Assembly: GCA_964387075.1 (NCBI GenBank)
Contig: CAYLVB010000006.1
Location: 273,877 to 337,876, forward strand
Direction: 5' to 3'
Source of the DNA: PALSA-968 sp964387075
GTDB taxonomy: Bacteria > Bacteroidota > Bacteroidia > B-17B0 > Aurantibacillaceae
Length of the DNA: 64,000 nt
Made by a program: the position numbers and the translations under genes. The notes below the pieces were generated by a model, which saw only the letters and a list, made by a program, of their open reading frames with translations, searched no databases and was not told the origin of the DNA. Positions 1-8,768 of the stretch are shown here, one piece after another. The first letter of the stretch is position 1, and each line of letters opens with the position of its first letter.

Positions 1-1968
1 GGTTCCGGTTAACACTTCAATAGTGTATGTTCCAACAGGCATATTTACAAAATTATAGGATCCACCGGTACTCCAGGTAAAGTATTGCGCGCCTCCCCCA
101 TCTGTTGCCAGAAGAGGAACATTATTAATTATTGGAAATTCGTTATTAAATATTTGCTGGGCGCAATCATTATCTATATCATTGAACAGTGTACCGGTGA
201 GGTTTCCGCATGGATATATATAGACAGTAGTTATAGCGGTATCATTTGCCACACCTCCACCCGAAAGAATGGATTGAACCGTATAGGCGCCCGGGTTGAC
301 ATAATTAGTTGGCGAGGATGATACCAGGATCTGATCCGTTGCAGATACAGTTGTTGTAACGATACTTCCATTTCCCCAATTAGTAACGATAGTATAAGTA
401 GCCAACGGGTTAGATAAACTGTATTTGAAAACCGTGCTATCCGTAAAGTATGGAGAGCCGGTATTACAATACCCGCTATTTATAACTCGAAACTTTCTGT
501 TGAAGGCCCTGGGCGTTAAACTGTTGGTGATAGTAAGTGTATCTACAATACTACGCGTGCAAACCATAGATGAAATAGTGTCCACGTAAGTAAGGGTAAG
601 CGGATAATTACCATTTCCGGGAAGATTTGCCGTGTAGGTAGAATTGGTGTTAATATTAATAGTAGTCAAAGGATTGTAGTTGGGGTCTCCTGTTATTGTT
701 CCTATATAATCAGGCGTACCCGTAAAAGGTGTTATGGATGGCGTAATAACTACTTGTCCATTTGCATTATATGTATTTACAACCGAAAAAATATTCGGGC
801 AAATTGGCACGGCTAACAGATCGATCTTACGTATTCTGAAATTTATCTCATCGGCTATATAAATTTCATTGCCGGAATTAGAGAATACAAAGCCATTGGG
901 TTCATACATCTGCGCATAGGTTGGAGCGCTTCCATCACCGGAAAAACCATAGCTAAGATTTCCGTCTCCCGCTACCGTTGAAACGATACCTGAAACCGCG
1001 ATCTTTCTAAGCGTGTTATTATCATAAAGCAGATTGCTGGAATTAGAACCCTCGGTAAAATATAAATTACCGGCTGCATCACAATGCATATCATTGATAT
1101 ATCCGAATTGAGCTAAAACCGCCTGGCCACCATCGCCGGAATAACCATACGTTCCGTTACCCGCATAATTGGTAATAATACCAGTACCCTGATCAATTTT
1201 TCGAACACCGCCGTTTGAAACATTTTGAATATAGATGTTGTCGGAAGGATCAATGGCAATATTGTTGGTCCAAATTTGTGCGTTTATCGCTAATCCACCG
1301 TTACCGGAATCACCACCAACCCCGGTTCCGGCTATGGTTGTAATGATGCCGGTGCCCATATCAATTTTTCTAATACGGTTTCCTTCCTGGCCCACTCCCT
1401 GGAATCCTTCCGTTATATATAGATCGCCGTTCGAATCAAAAGCCAATCCAAATGGAAATGCGATCTGCGCAGCGGTTGCTTGTCCGCCATCGCCGCTAAA
1501 ACCCATCACGCCGGTTCCGGCAATGGTGGATATGATGCCGGCTGTATTGATCATTCTCACACTATGATTTCCGTTAGCCCAGGAAGCGGTAAAATAAAGA
1601 TTTCCCGCAGCATCAAAGATCATGTGTCGGGGCCGGCTAATGCTGGCATTTACAGCCGGGCCGCCATCGCCTGCGGCAGTAAATCCGCCGCTTCCCGCAA
1701 ATAAACTAATAGTGCCTCCGGGTGTAATTTGAAAGATCTTGTTCTCTTCTGATCCAACATATAAATTTCCTGCGGCATCCATGGCCAATGCATCTACCAG
1801 GCTGAAACTGGTATTGGCATTTAACGGACCCGGTACCGTTTGCGCATTTACACCGTTACCGGCATAGGTGCTTATCATTTGAGCCCGAGCGGAAAAGTCC
1901 GCTAAAAAGGTGACTGTTATAAAGATAAAAGTGAAACGAACGGTTTTGCTAAGTACATTTTTGTTCAT
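1..1968 (-). CDS. Secreted NHL-repeat beta-propeller protein (3' end outside window)
   Basis: The reading frame is open from an ATG at 1968 to the window edge, at least 656 residues. The N-terminus is a signal peptide ending near FSARAQ. Residues about 30-280 hold NHL-type propeller blades with recurring GNLYV/GDLYI and STIAGTG motifs, each with a FSGDGGQA-like turn. After that come Ig-like/PKD-like segments, and the visible end resembles an SdrD B-like or CNA-B-like domain (GTLFNDIDNDC). Proteins of this design in Bacteroidota are usually exported and often carry a C-terminal T9SS signal, but that end is not visible here. Ligand and role are unknown. It diverges from the histidine kinase at 2355. 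Confidence 0.8.
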   Translation of the reverse strand, partial: MNKNVLSKTVRFTFIFITVTFLADFSARAQMISTYAGNGVNAQTVPGPLNANTSFSLVDALAMDAAGNLYVGSEENKIFQITPGGTISLFAGSGGFTAAGDGGPAVNASISRPRHMIFDAAGNLYFTASWANGNHSVRMINTAGIISTIAGTGVMGFSGDGGQATAAQIAFPFGLAFDSNGDLYITEGFQGVGQEGNRIRKIDMGTGIITTIAGTGVGGDSGNGGLAINAQIWTNNIAIDPSDNIYIQNVSNGGVRKIDQGTGIITNYAGNGTYGYSGDGGQAVLAQFGYINDMHCDAAGNLYFTEGSNSSNLLYDNNTLRKIAVSGIVSTVAGDGNLSYGFSGDGSAPTYAQMYEPNGFVFSNSGNEIYIADEINFRIRKIDLLAVPICPNIFSVVNTYNANGQVVITPSITPFTGTPDYIGTITGDPNYNPLTTININTNSTYTANLPGNGNYPLTLTYVDTISSMVCTRSIVDTLTITNSLTPRAFNRKFRVINSGYCNTGSPYFTDSTVFKYSLSNPLATYTIVTNWGNGSIVTTTVSATDQILVSSSPTNYVNPGAYTVQSILSGGGVANDTAITTVYIYPCGNLTGTLFNDIDNDCAQQIFNNEFPIINNVPLLATDGGGAQYFTWSTGGSYNFVNMPVGTYTIEVLTGT

Positions 1969-2354
1969 GGCATTAATTTATTGGGTTGATAGTATAGATG
2001 ACAATATCCGCAATGGGTCTGGTTGAGCTTATTATTTTACCTGTTCAATTTTAATACTGCTACGCTAATGTATACAAAAAGTAAAGATATTCGTTTAACC
2101 GGTACCGGATAAATTTAAGGGGATACTTAACCGGCTTTTGTACTAATTAGTGTTAAGACCTCCTGTTACCGGACGGTTTCCATAAAACCCATACTGTTCC
2201 CGGTATGGGGACCCTTACTCCGGATTAAAGGGGTTTTATGCGGCAAGTACATGCTAAAAGCAAAATGCTTAACTTTAGGCAAATAGGTGGTCGTTTCATG
2301 AGTGAAAAAAGCAGATCGCAGCAGGTTTATGTAAACGGGCGTACACCCTAAAAG
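1969..2354. other. Intergenic region with overlapping inverted repeats
   Basis: This 386-base gap separates two divergent genes. I see no coding sequence. It holds a perfect 10-base inverted repeat (CATAAAACCC at 2181-2190, GGGTTTTATG at 2231-2240). A 7-base hairpin (CCCATAC at 2188-2194, GTATGGG at 2203-2209) shares three bases with the left arm, so the two stems exclude each other. TTAACCGG-like motifs recur around 2095-2135. A TAACTTTA sequence at 2270-2277 is a weak match to the -7 element for the kinase gene. Confidence 0.5.
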
Positions 2355-4235
2355 ATGATACGAAAAAGGCAGATAATTACACTTCTTATACTCGGTTTAA
2401 TAACCGGGATCTTCCTTTTCATTCAAGCCTACTTTATCTATAAGAAATACCATGCTGAAAAAAATGAACTGATTAAAAGCATGAATGAGTCGTTACAAAG
2501 CGGCGTAAATTCGTTCAGCAATTATTATTTCAACCACAAAGAATTCCAACGGCTTGTCAATGAAAATAATACGCATGCCGTTCAAAATCTCAATTGCCCC
2601 TTAGGCCCTAACCTTTTAAGGAACCCTGATTTTGAGGAGGGCTTGAGCGATTTTGAAAGCGAGTACTCCGTTCTCGGCGGAATAGTGATCAATATTTTCC
2701 CCAATAAGTTTGGATGGGTTTGGGTAACCGCTGATCCCGGGCAAAAGCTCAATGCCTGGGCAGGCAAGGGATTTAATGGTAAAGGCAATTTTTTATTGGT
2801 AGATGGCGCCGCGGTTCCGGAACGCAAATTCTGGAAACAAAAAATCACGGTAAAGACCGGTACAAGATACGCGTTCAGTTTAGCGCTAAGCTCTGTTATT
2901 AATGATACTGCAAAAATATGGCAACAAGGCCTGGTAAAAATTTACGTGAATGGAAAAGAAATAGGGCATGTATTGAGTCCCGCCTTACCGCCTAAATGGA
3001 TATCCTCTTCTTTTGTTTGGCATTCAAATAAGGATACCCTGGCAGAAATTTCACTGGCGGATGTCAATAGCGCAAGTGATTTTAACGATTTTGGCCTGGA
3101 TCATCTGGCGTTCCATGAACTAATTAACTGCGAAATAAAAGAAGCGTATCCTTTACCGGCGCCGGAAACCGCCTCTTTATCCATAAATTATATGCACGTA
3201 TTAAGTGATCTGTTTGAGAAAGAATTGCAGGTAAAAAATATTTTTGTTAGCCATAAGCTTGAAAAAATAAACAACAAGGGTAAAGACAAAACAATTGAAC
3301 TCGGCACTAACGCGGAAACAAACCACGAAGGCGCCAATCATTATTTTAGCGCATATTATGTAAAAGAAGGGAGAGTATTCACAAATTATTTTTACATCAG
3401 CAACGATGAATATGTGAAATGTGAAATTATTGGTTTGGAAACTTACATCCTTAGGAAATTAAAGATTGAATGGGTCCTTTTTCTCATTATGCTGATCTCT
3501 TCCGTAGCCATGTTAGTGTTCTTTCGAAGTTATTTAAAGAAACAAGAAGAGATCTCAAACCTTAAGTACCAATTGATCAATAATGTCAATCATGAATTGA
3601 AAACACCGATTGCAACCCTATCGGTGGCCATAGAAGCTTTGCAAACCTTTAACCAGATCGAGGATAAGCAAAAAGCAGGTCAATATCTTGATATAGCTAA
3701 AAAGCAGATCAAAAAGTTGGATCAGATCATAGATAACAGCTTTCAGCTGGCACGTATTGAAGAGAAGGATTTTAAACTCAAAACAGAGCTTCTGGATATT
3801 GGGAAAACAGTAGCCGAGCTTATAGAAGAAAAAAAGGAGGCCTACACCACCCCGGTTCATATCTACTTAGAGGTGATCACCCCCGGAATACTGATAAAAG
3901 CGGACCCCTTTCATTTAAAAAATATACTTTCAACCGTACTCGACAATTCGGTGAAATATACGGCTGCTGTTCCCGAGATCCATGTTTCCGTAAAACAACA
4001 GGGAGGTTACGCGGTACTTAGAATAAAAGATAACGGCATAGGCATAGAAGCAAAATATCATAAATTGGTTTTTGATAAGTTCTTTCGGGTACCCACCGAA
4101 CATCACAATGTTAAAGGGCATGGGTTAGGTTTAAGCTATGTAAAACTGATCACGAAATTACATAATGCAAAAATAGAATTGCACAGCGATCTCAACAAAG
4201 GTACCGAGATCATATTAAAATTTACACATGAGTAG
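2355..4235 (+). CDS. Membrane sensor histidine kinase with carbohydrate-binding-like extracytoplasmic domain
   Basis: 626 residues. The first membrane segment is about 8-28. The extracytoplasmic part (30-370) includes a region (about 85-255, starting NLLRNPDFEEG) that looks like a galactose-binding or CBM-type beta-sandwich. The second membrane segment is 373-390. The cytoplasmic part has a HisKA domain with the phosphorylated His413 in NNVNHELKTPIATL, and a HATPase domain with N box (VLDNSVKYT), G1 (DNGIGI), F box and G2 (GHGLGLSY). The stop overlaps the start of the response regulator by 8 bases, so the two are cotranscribed and form a signalling pair. The signal is unknown. The CBM-like fold suggests binding of a glycan or glycoside, which is inference. 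Confidence 0.88.
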   Translation: MIRKRQIITLLILGLITGIFLFIQAYFIYKKYHAEKNELIKSMNESLQSGVNSFSNYYFNHKEFQRLVNENNTHAVQNLNCPLGPNLLRNPDFEEGLSDFESEYSVLGGIVINIFPNKFGWVWVTADPGQKLNAWAGKGFNGKGNFLLVDGAAVPERKFWKQKITVKTGTRYAFSLALSSVINDTAKIWQQGLVKIYVNGKEIGHVLSPALPPKWISSSFVWHSNKDTLAEISLADVNSASDFNDFGLDHLAFHELINCEIKEAYPLPAPETASLSINYMHVLSDLFEKELQVKNIFVSHKLEKINNKGKDKTIELGTNAETNHEGANHYFSAYYVKEGRVFTNYFYISNDEYVKCEIIGLETYILRKLKIEWVLFLIMLISSVAMLVFFRSYLKKQEEISNLKYQLINNVNHELKTPIATLSVAIEALQTFNQIEDKQKAGQYLDIAKKQIKKLDQIIDNSFQLARIEEKDFKLKTELLDIGKTVAELIEEKKEAYTTPVHIYLEVITPGILIKADPFHLKNILSTVLDNSVKYTAAVPEIHVSVKQQGGYAVLRIKDNGIGIEAKYHKLVFDKFFRVPTEHHNVKGHGLGLSYVKLITKLHNAKIELHSDLNKGTEIILKFTHE

Positions 4236-4908
4236 AAAAATATTATTGGTAGAAGACGAGGAAATGCTTTCACTGATCATTAAGGACCTGCTGGTGATCA
4301 AGAAATTTACCGTAGAAATATCCGGTAATGGAAAAGATGCCATTCGTAAATTTGATCAGTTTAAACCCAATCTTGTTGTGCTGGACATTATGATCCCCGG
4401 TATATCCGGCTACGAGGTGGCGACGTATATAAGGAAAAAGAACTCGAAAATACCGATCATCTTTCTTAGCGCCAAATCGCAAACAAGTGATGTATTGAAA
4501 GGTTTTGAGATCGGGGGAAATGACTACTTAAAAAAACCCTTTAGCATGGAAGAACTTCTGGCCAGGATAGAGGTGTTGTTTAACTCAAGTAACGCAACAG
4601 ATCACAAGGTGGTTACTTTTTCTATTGGAAATTATTTATTTGATTATTCGGCGCAGCAACTGGTCCTGGATGGACATAAAACAACCATTTCTTACAGGGA
4701 ATCGCAAGTGCTTAAATACCTGGCCGGCTCTATGAATGAAGTAGTAGAAAAAAGCATTGTTTTAAATGATCTGTGGGGAGATAATTCGGTAAGCAACAGT
4801 AGAAACATGGATGTTGTGATCACAAAACTGAGGCAACACCTAAGCGGTGACCCTACCATCAAAATTCTAAATACGCGTGGAATAGGTTACAAATTGGTTG
4901 CAAAGTGA
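4228..4908 (+). CDS. OmpR/PhoB-family response regulator
   Basis: 226 residues. The receiver domain (1-120) has acidic residues E9/D10, phosphoacceptor Asp53 (VVLDIMIPG) and the conserved Lys in YLKKPF. The C-terminal winged helix (130-226) has the trans_reg_C pattern ending with a TRGIGYKL motif. It overlaps the kinase gene by 8 bases (ATGAGTAG), which implies translational coupling, so it is almost certainly the target of that kinase. Its regulon is not evident. The divergent NHL-protein gene upstream of the pair is one candidate by position only. Confidence 0.9.
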   Translation: MSRKILLVEDEEMLSLIIKDLLVIKKFTVEISGNGKDAIRKFDQFKPNLVVLDIMIPGISGYEVATYIRKKNSKIPIIFLSAKSQTSDVLKGFEIGGNDYLKKPFSMEELLARIEVLFNSSNATDHKVVTFSIGNYLFDYSAQQLVLDGHKTTISYRESQVLKYLAGSMNEVVEKSIVLNDLWGDNSVSNSRNMDVVITKLRQHLSGDPTIKILNTRGIGYKLVAK

Positions 4909-4958
4909 AAAGTAAATGCCGATCCGCGAAGGTTGTTCTGACTGAGAAACCCTTTTTG

Positions 4959-6362
4959 TTACTTTCCGATACAAAACTTAGAAAAAATATTTTCGAGCAG
5001 ATCTTCGGTGTGCACCTCGCCGGTGATCATACCTAATGCATCGAGCGCATAGCGGATGTCCTGGGCAAGCAGGTCTGTTTGAATGTTCTTTCCCAATCCC
5101 TCAGAAACACGATACAGCGAGGCGCTTGCTTTGCGTAAAGCGTCGGCATGGCGTACGTTGGTGACAACCGTTTCTGTGATATTTACGGTGCGGTTATCGA
5201 AGAGTGCGACCAGTTTTCCCTTCAGATCGTCCAGGTACAGATGTGTTTTTGCGGAAATGAAAAGTAAATTATTGATGCCTGCAAATTCCTTCTGCAATTC
5301 CTCGAAATTCTCTGTATCAATTTTATTACAAACGGGTAAAATCTGTGAGGTGCCGGCAATGCCTTTTATCTTTTCAAGTTCCATCACAAGATCCTGCTTG
5401 CTGAGCTCATGGGCGTCGAAGAGATAAATGATGATGGCTGAATTTCGCATCGCGTCCAATGCCTTGTTCACACCTATCTGTTCGATCACATCGCTGGTAT
5501 CGCGAATGCCGGCAGTATCAATGAAACGGAAAAGAACCCCTTCTATGGTCATTTCATCCTCGATCACATCGCGCGTGGTGCCCGGTATCTCGGAGACGAT
5601 CGCTTTTTCGTCATTGAGCAGCGCATTAAGCAAGGTAGATTTTCCCGCATTGGGTTTTCCTACAATAGCAACCGGGATCCCGTTTTTAATAACATTGCCT
5701 ACTTCAAAAGACTCAACAAGTTTATCGAGCACGCTCTGAATGGTTCCTATCAGGTTCTTCAATTCGGTCCTATCAGCAAATTCCACATCCTCCTCGCTAA
5801 AATCAAGCTCCAGCTCGATCAAGGAGGCAAAATCGATCAGTTTACCGCGCAGTAATTTGATCTTGTTACTGAACCCTCCGCGCATTTGCTGCATGGCCAC
5901 CTGGTGCGATACCGAGGAGTTCGAAAAAATGAGATCGTTGACCGCCTCTGATTGCGAGAGGTCTAATTTTTTATTCAGAAAGGCCCTTAACGTAAATTCC
6001 CCTGCTCCCGCCGGTCGCGCCCCTTGTTTACAAAGCAAAGAAATGATCTGCTGCTGGATGAACTGACTACCATGGCACGAGATCTCAATACTGTCCTCGC
6101 CGGTATACGAATGCGGGTTCTTAAAAAGGGAAACCAGCACCTCATCCACGATCACACCGCCGGTGCAGATAAAACCGTAATGAATGGTGTGCGTGTGCTT
6201 GTCCTTTAACGAATAAGGCTTCTGTTCTTTGGTAAAAAAGACCTTCTCCACAATATCAATAGCCTTTTCGCCCGATACCCGTATAAGCGCTATGGCCCCG
6301 GTGCCGTGGGGACTGGCCAGGGCCACTATCGTGCTCTTATCCAAAAGGTTCTTTACCGACAT
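4959..6362 (-). CDS. mnmE: tRNA uridine-5-carboxymethylaminomethyl(34) synthesis GTPase MnmE
   Basis: 467 residues, normal length for MnmE (TrmE). With MnmG it installs the carboxymethylaminomethyl group on U34 of certain tRNAs, using a folate-derived carbon. The N-terminal folate-binding domain is 1-125. The helical domain is split by the G domain, which has G1 (GKPNAGKS, 235-242), G2/G3 (DTAGIRDT) and G4 (NKID). The protein ends in the catalytic C-terminal motif CIGK. A -7 element lies at 6375-6382. It is convergent with the response regulator and divergent from sucD. Confidence 0.97.
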   Translation of the reverse strand: MSVKNLLDKSTIVALASPHGTGAIALIRVSGEKAIDIVEKVFFTKEQKPYSLKDKHTHTIHYGFICTGGVIVDEVLVSLFKNPHSYTGEDSIEISCHGSQFIQQQIISLLCKQGARPAGAGEFTLRAFLNKKLDLSQSEAVNDLIFSNSSVSHQVAMQQMRGGFSNKIKLLRGKLIDFASLIELELDFSEEDVEFADRTELKNLIGTIQSVLDKLVESFEVGNVIKNGIPVAIVGKPNAGKSTLLNALLNDEKAIVSEIPGTTRDVIEDEMTIEGVLFRFIDTAGIRDTSDVIEQIGVNKALDAMRNSAIIIYLFDAHELSKQDLVMELEKIKGIAGTSQILPVCNKIDTENFEELQKEFAGINNLLFISAKTHLYLDDLKGKLVALFDNRTVNITETVVTNVRHADALRKASASLYRVSEGLGKNIQTDLLAQDIRYALDALGMITGEVHTEDLLENIFSKFCIGK

Positions 6363-6374
6363 AGATGCTCAAAA

Positions 6375-6382
6375 CAAATCTA
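6375..6382 (-). promoter_or_regulatory. Candidate -7 promoter element of mnmE
   Basis: The minus strand reads TAGATTTG, a perfect match to TAnnTTTG, ending 13 bases before the mnmE ATG. No TTTG -33 box is visible at the usual spacing. Confidence 0.4.
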
Positions 6383-6412
6383 ATGAATTAATTCTTGATT
6401 TCGGGATTTGTT

Positions 6413-6542
6413 GATTTTTAGATTAATAATTTGCCATTTTTAGGCTTAGTTCCGCCTGTTTACGCGAAAGAATTCTTATTTTAGCGGGGTTATTGGATTC
6501 AATAGGGACGAAACAATCTACAATTCAATTAATCTAAAAATC
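6413..6542. repeat. Perfect 15-base inverted repeat flanking a 100-base segment
   Basis: GATTTTTAGATTAAT at 6413-6427 is the exact reverse complement of ATTAATCTAAAAATC at 6528-6542. The pair encloses most of the mnmE-sucD intergenic region. It could be a very small non-autonomous element or a structured regulatory leader. The right arm ends 10 bases before the sucD start codon and so would cover its ribosome-binding region. Confidence 0.55.
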
Positions 6543-6552
6543 TAAAATTGAC

Positions 6553-7440
6553 ATGAGCGTACTGGTAAACAAAAACTCGAAGGTAATAGTGCAGGGATTC
6601 ACGGGCGGAGAAGGAACTTTCCATGCCACCCAGATGATCGAATACGGGACCAATGTAGTGGGCGGAGTGACTCCCGGCAAGGGCGGCACCAAACACCTGG
6701 ATAAACCCGTTTTCAATACTGTTGCCGACGCGGTTAAAAATACAGGCGCTGATGTTTCCATCATATTCGTTCCGGCTCCTTTTGCCGCTGATGCCATCAT
6801 GGAAGCTGCCGACGCGGGCATTAAGGTCATCGTTTGTATCACAGAGGGAATTCCGGTAAAGGACATGATCTCTGCCAAAGAATATATCAAAGGAAAAAAT
6901 TGCCGTCTTATTGGCCCTAACTGCCCCGGCATCATTACCGCAGGCGAAGCGAAAGTGGGCATTATGCCCGGTTTCGTTTTCAAAAAAGGGAAGATCGGTA
7001 TCGTTTCTAAATCAGGGACACTTACTTACGAGGCAGCCGACCAGGTTGTGAAGGCCGGACTAGGTGTTACTACCGCTATTGGTATAGGCGGAGACCCTAT
7101 CATTGGTACCACCACCAAAGAAGCTATTGAACTTTTAATGAACGACCCGGAAACTGAGGGTATCGTCATGATAGGCGAGATAGGCGGGCAATTAGAAGCT
7201 GAAGCCGCACGTTGGATAAAAGCAAACGGTACCAAGCCGGTTGTTGGATTCATTGCCGGTCAAACCGCGCCCAAAGGTCGTACCATGGGCCACGCCGGGG
7301 CTATTGTAGGTGGCAAAGATGATACCGCTGCCGCTAAAATGGCCATTATGCGCGAGTGCGGCATCCACGTGGTTGAATCGCCCGCTATCATTGGCAAGAC
7401 CATGGCAGCCGTGCTGAAGGGCGAAAAGATACCAGCCTAA
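6553..7440 (+). CDS. sucD: Succinate--CoA ligase (ADP-forming) subunit alpha
   Basis: 295 residues. It is the alpha subunit of the TCA-cycle enzyme that makes ATP or GTP from succinyl-CoA. The CoA-binding Rossmann domain lies at 1-125, with a conserved nucleotide-binding turn GFTGGEG. The ligase domain contains the phosphorylated His247 in MGHAGAIVGG and the PNCPG segment. The beta subunit gene (sucC) is not adjacent and is not in this window. The start ATG follows the right arm of an inverted repeat. Confidence 0.97.
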   Translation: MSVLVNKNSKVIVQGFTGGEGTFHATQMIEYGTNVVGGVTPGKGGTKHLDKPVFNTVADAVKNTGADVSIIFVPAPFAADAIMEAADAGIKVIVCITEGIPVKDMISAKEYIKGKNCRLIGPNCPGIITAGEAKVGIMPGFVFKKGKIGIVSKSGTLTYEAADQVVKAGLGVTTAIGIGGDPIIGTTTKEAIELLMNDPETEGIVMIGEIGGQLEAEAARWIKANGTKPVVGFIAGQTAPKGRTMGHAGAIVGGKDDTAAAKMAIMRECGIHVVESPAIIGKTMAAVLKGEKIPA

Positions 7441-7502
7441 TTTATTTTCATTTTTCTGAAACTTTGGCCTGTAAATTGCGTTCTACAGCCAAAGCATCAT
7501 TT

Positions 7503-8090
7503 ATGAATTACAGATCCCTTGCTTTCTTTCTGCTCCTTGGCATTCATTTGTCTGCACAGGAATTTTACGACAAACTAATTGCCCAGGCCATAGCCCAAAC
7601 CAAAAAAGAAGTGGTTTACGATGCGGCCTATTGCACGCTTAAATACCCCGGCGGCGATGTGCCGGAAGGAAAAGGCGTTTGCACAGATGTGGTGATCCGT
7701 TCTTATCGCGGCGTTGGTATAGATCTTCAAAAAGAAGTACATGAAGATATGGTGAAACGTTTCTCAGCCTATCCCAAATACTGGAAACTGAAAAGACCCG
7801 ACAGCAACATCGATCACCGTCGTGTGCCCAACCTGATGGTCTTCTTTAAAAAATACGGAACCACCTTACCGATCACAAAGAAAGCGGCGGACTACAAACC
7901 CGGCGATCTTGTTTGCTGGAATTTATCGAACAAAAACAGCGACCAGGGCGTAACGCACATTGGCATTGTTACGGATGTAAAAGGAGAAGGCGGCCGTTAT
8001 AAGATAGCGCATAACATTGGGGCAGGGAATAAACTGGAGGATATGCTTTTTGATTATACGATTATTGGACATTTTCGTTACGGGAAGTAA
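7503..8090 (+). CDS. DUF1287 family secreted protein
   Basis: 195 residues from the ATG at 7503. A longer frame from a TTG at 7464 is unlikely, because the 7503 start gives a clean signal peptide (MNYRSLAFFLLLGIHLSAQ). The mature part matches the DUF1287 family, with a conserved Cys-Thr-Asp motif (GVCTDVVIRSYR), a DHRRVPNL motif and a late HIGIV segment. This Cys...His arrangement recalls NlpC/P60-like cysteine hydrolases, so a periplasmic peptidase or amidase is possible, but the family has no firm function that I know. It converges on the phosphatase gene with no gap. Confidence 0.8.
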   Translation: MNYRSLAFFLLLGIHLSAQEFYDKLIAQAIAQTKKEVVYDAAYCTLKYPGGDVPEGKGVCTDVVIRSYRGVGIDLQKEVHEDMVKRFSAYPKYWKLKRPDSNIDHRRVPNLMVFFKKYGTTLPITKKAADYKPGDLVCWNLSNKNSDQGVTHIGIVTDVKGEGGRYKIAHNIGAGNKLEDMLFDYTIIGHFRYGK

Positions 8091-8687
8091 TTATCCGGCC
8101 AGATCTTTCTTAAGCTTCTCAACGTCCAGCGAATTCACAAGTCGGATAATGTTCTTGAAATACTTTTCGTGGAAATGGTAACCGCCAAAACGCAGTTCCC
8201 GGATCGCTTCTTCTTTTGAGTGATTATGCTTCACAATATTCCACGCCGCTATCACAGCGCCAGTTCTGTCTGAACCATGTTTGCAATGCACCACAAGCGG
8301 TTTCTCGGCTTTTTCGATCTCTTTCAATGCCCGTAAAACATCGTTGTAAGAGATCGTCCAGGTATTGATACGCACGTGTACCCATTTCAGTTTCGCGTCC
8401 CCGGGCTGCGGATCGTTTTTCATTTTACGCAGGTTAAGAACGGTTTTTATTCCCTGTTGTTCCAGTTCCTTCATGGCAAGCGCCGTTGGCTGCTCGCAAC
8501 GGTACAAGACCTCATCTACTTGATACAGGTTAACAAGTGTTTTCGCTTGCACTTTCTTTGCCCATCCTTCTCCCCTGTTGGGCTCAATGATCTCCTTTGT
8601 CTTGCAGGAAAATAAGAGGAAAGCAAAAAGAATCGCACTTATTCCCGCAACAATTCGCTTAGCTATTCCTTTATGATTTCCCTTCAT
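8091..8687 (-). CDS. Lipoprotein dual-specificity/tyrosine phosphatase-like protein
   Basis: 198 residues. The N-terminus is a membrane segment followed by a lipobox (LLFSC, Cys28), so it should be an envelope lipoprotein. The fold is a cysteine phosphatase: the P-loop HCKHGSDRTG has nucleophile Cys135 and Arg141. The expected general-acid region lies before it in the RINTW segment, where a conserved Asp is not obvious. Eukaryote-like phosphatases of this group act on phosphotyrosine, phosphoinositides or other phosphate esters. The substrate in the periplasm is unknown. A terminator for the upstream gene lies just before it. Confidence 0.82.
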   Translation of the reverse strand: MKGNHKGIAKRIVAGISAILFAFLLFSCKTKEIIEPNRGEGWAKKVQAKTLVNLYQVDEVLYRCEQPTALAMKELEQQGIKTVLNLRKMKNDPQPGDAKLKWVHVRINTWTISYNDVLRALKEIEKAEKPLVVHCKHGSDRTGAVIAAWNIVKHNHSKEEAIRELRFGGYHFHEKYFKNIIRLVNSLDVEKLKKDLAG

Positions 8688-8702
8688 TGTCCTCTAAAAT
8701 GA

Positions 8703-8732
8703 AAAGCCTCCTGCTTTTTTACAGGAGGCTTT
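8703..8732 (-). terminator. Rho-independent terminator of the OmpA/TSP3 gene
   Basis: Perfect 11-base stem AAAGCCTCCTG (8703-8713) / CAGGAGGCTTT (8722-8732) with an 8-base loop, located 36 bases past the stop of the gene at 8769. Confidence 0.8.
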
Positions 8733-8768
8733 CAAGGGTCTCGACTACGCTCGACCTGACATTATATT

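Noticed and set aside
5083..6066. Several plus-strand frames opposite mnmE
   Set aside because: MnmE is certain on the minus strand; these are antisense shadows.
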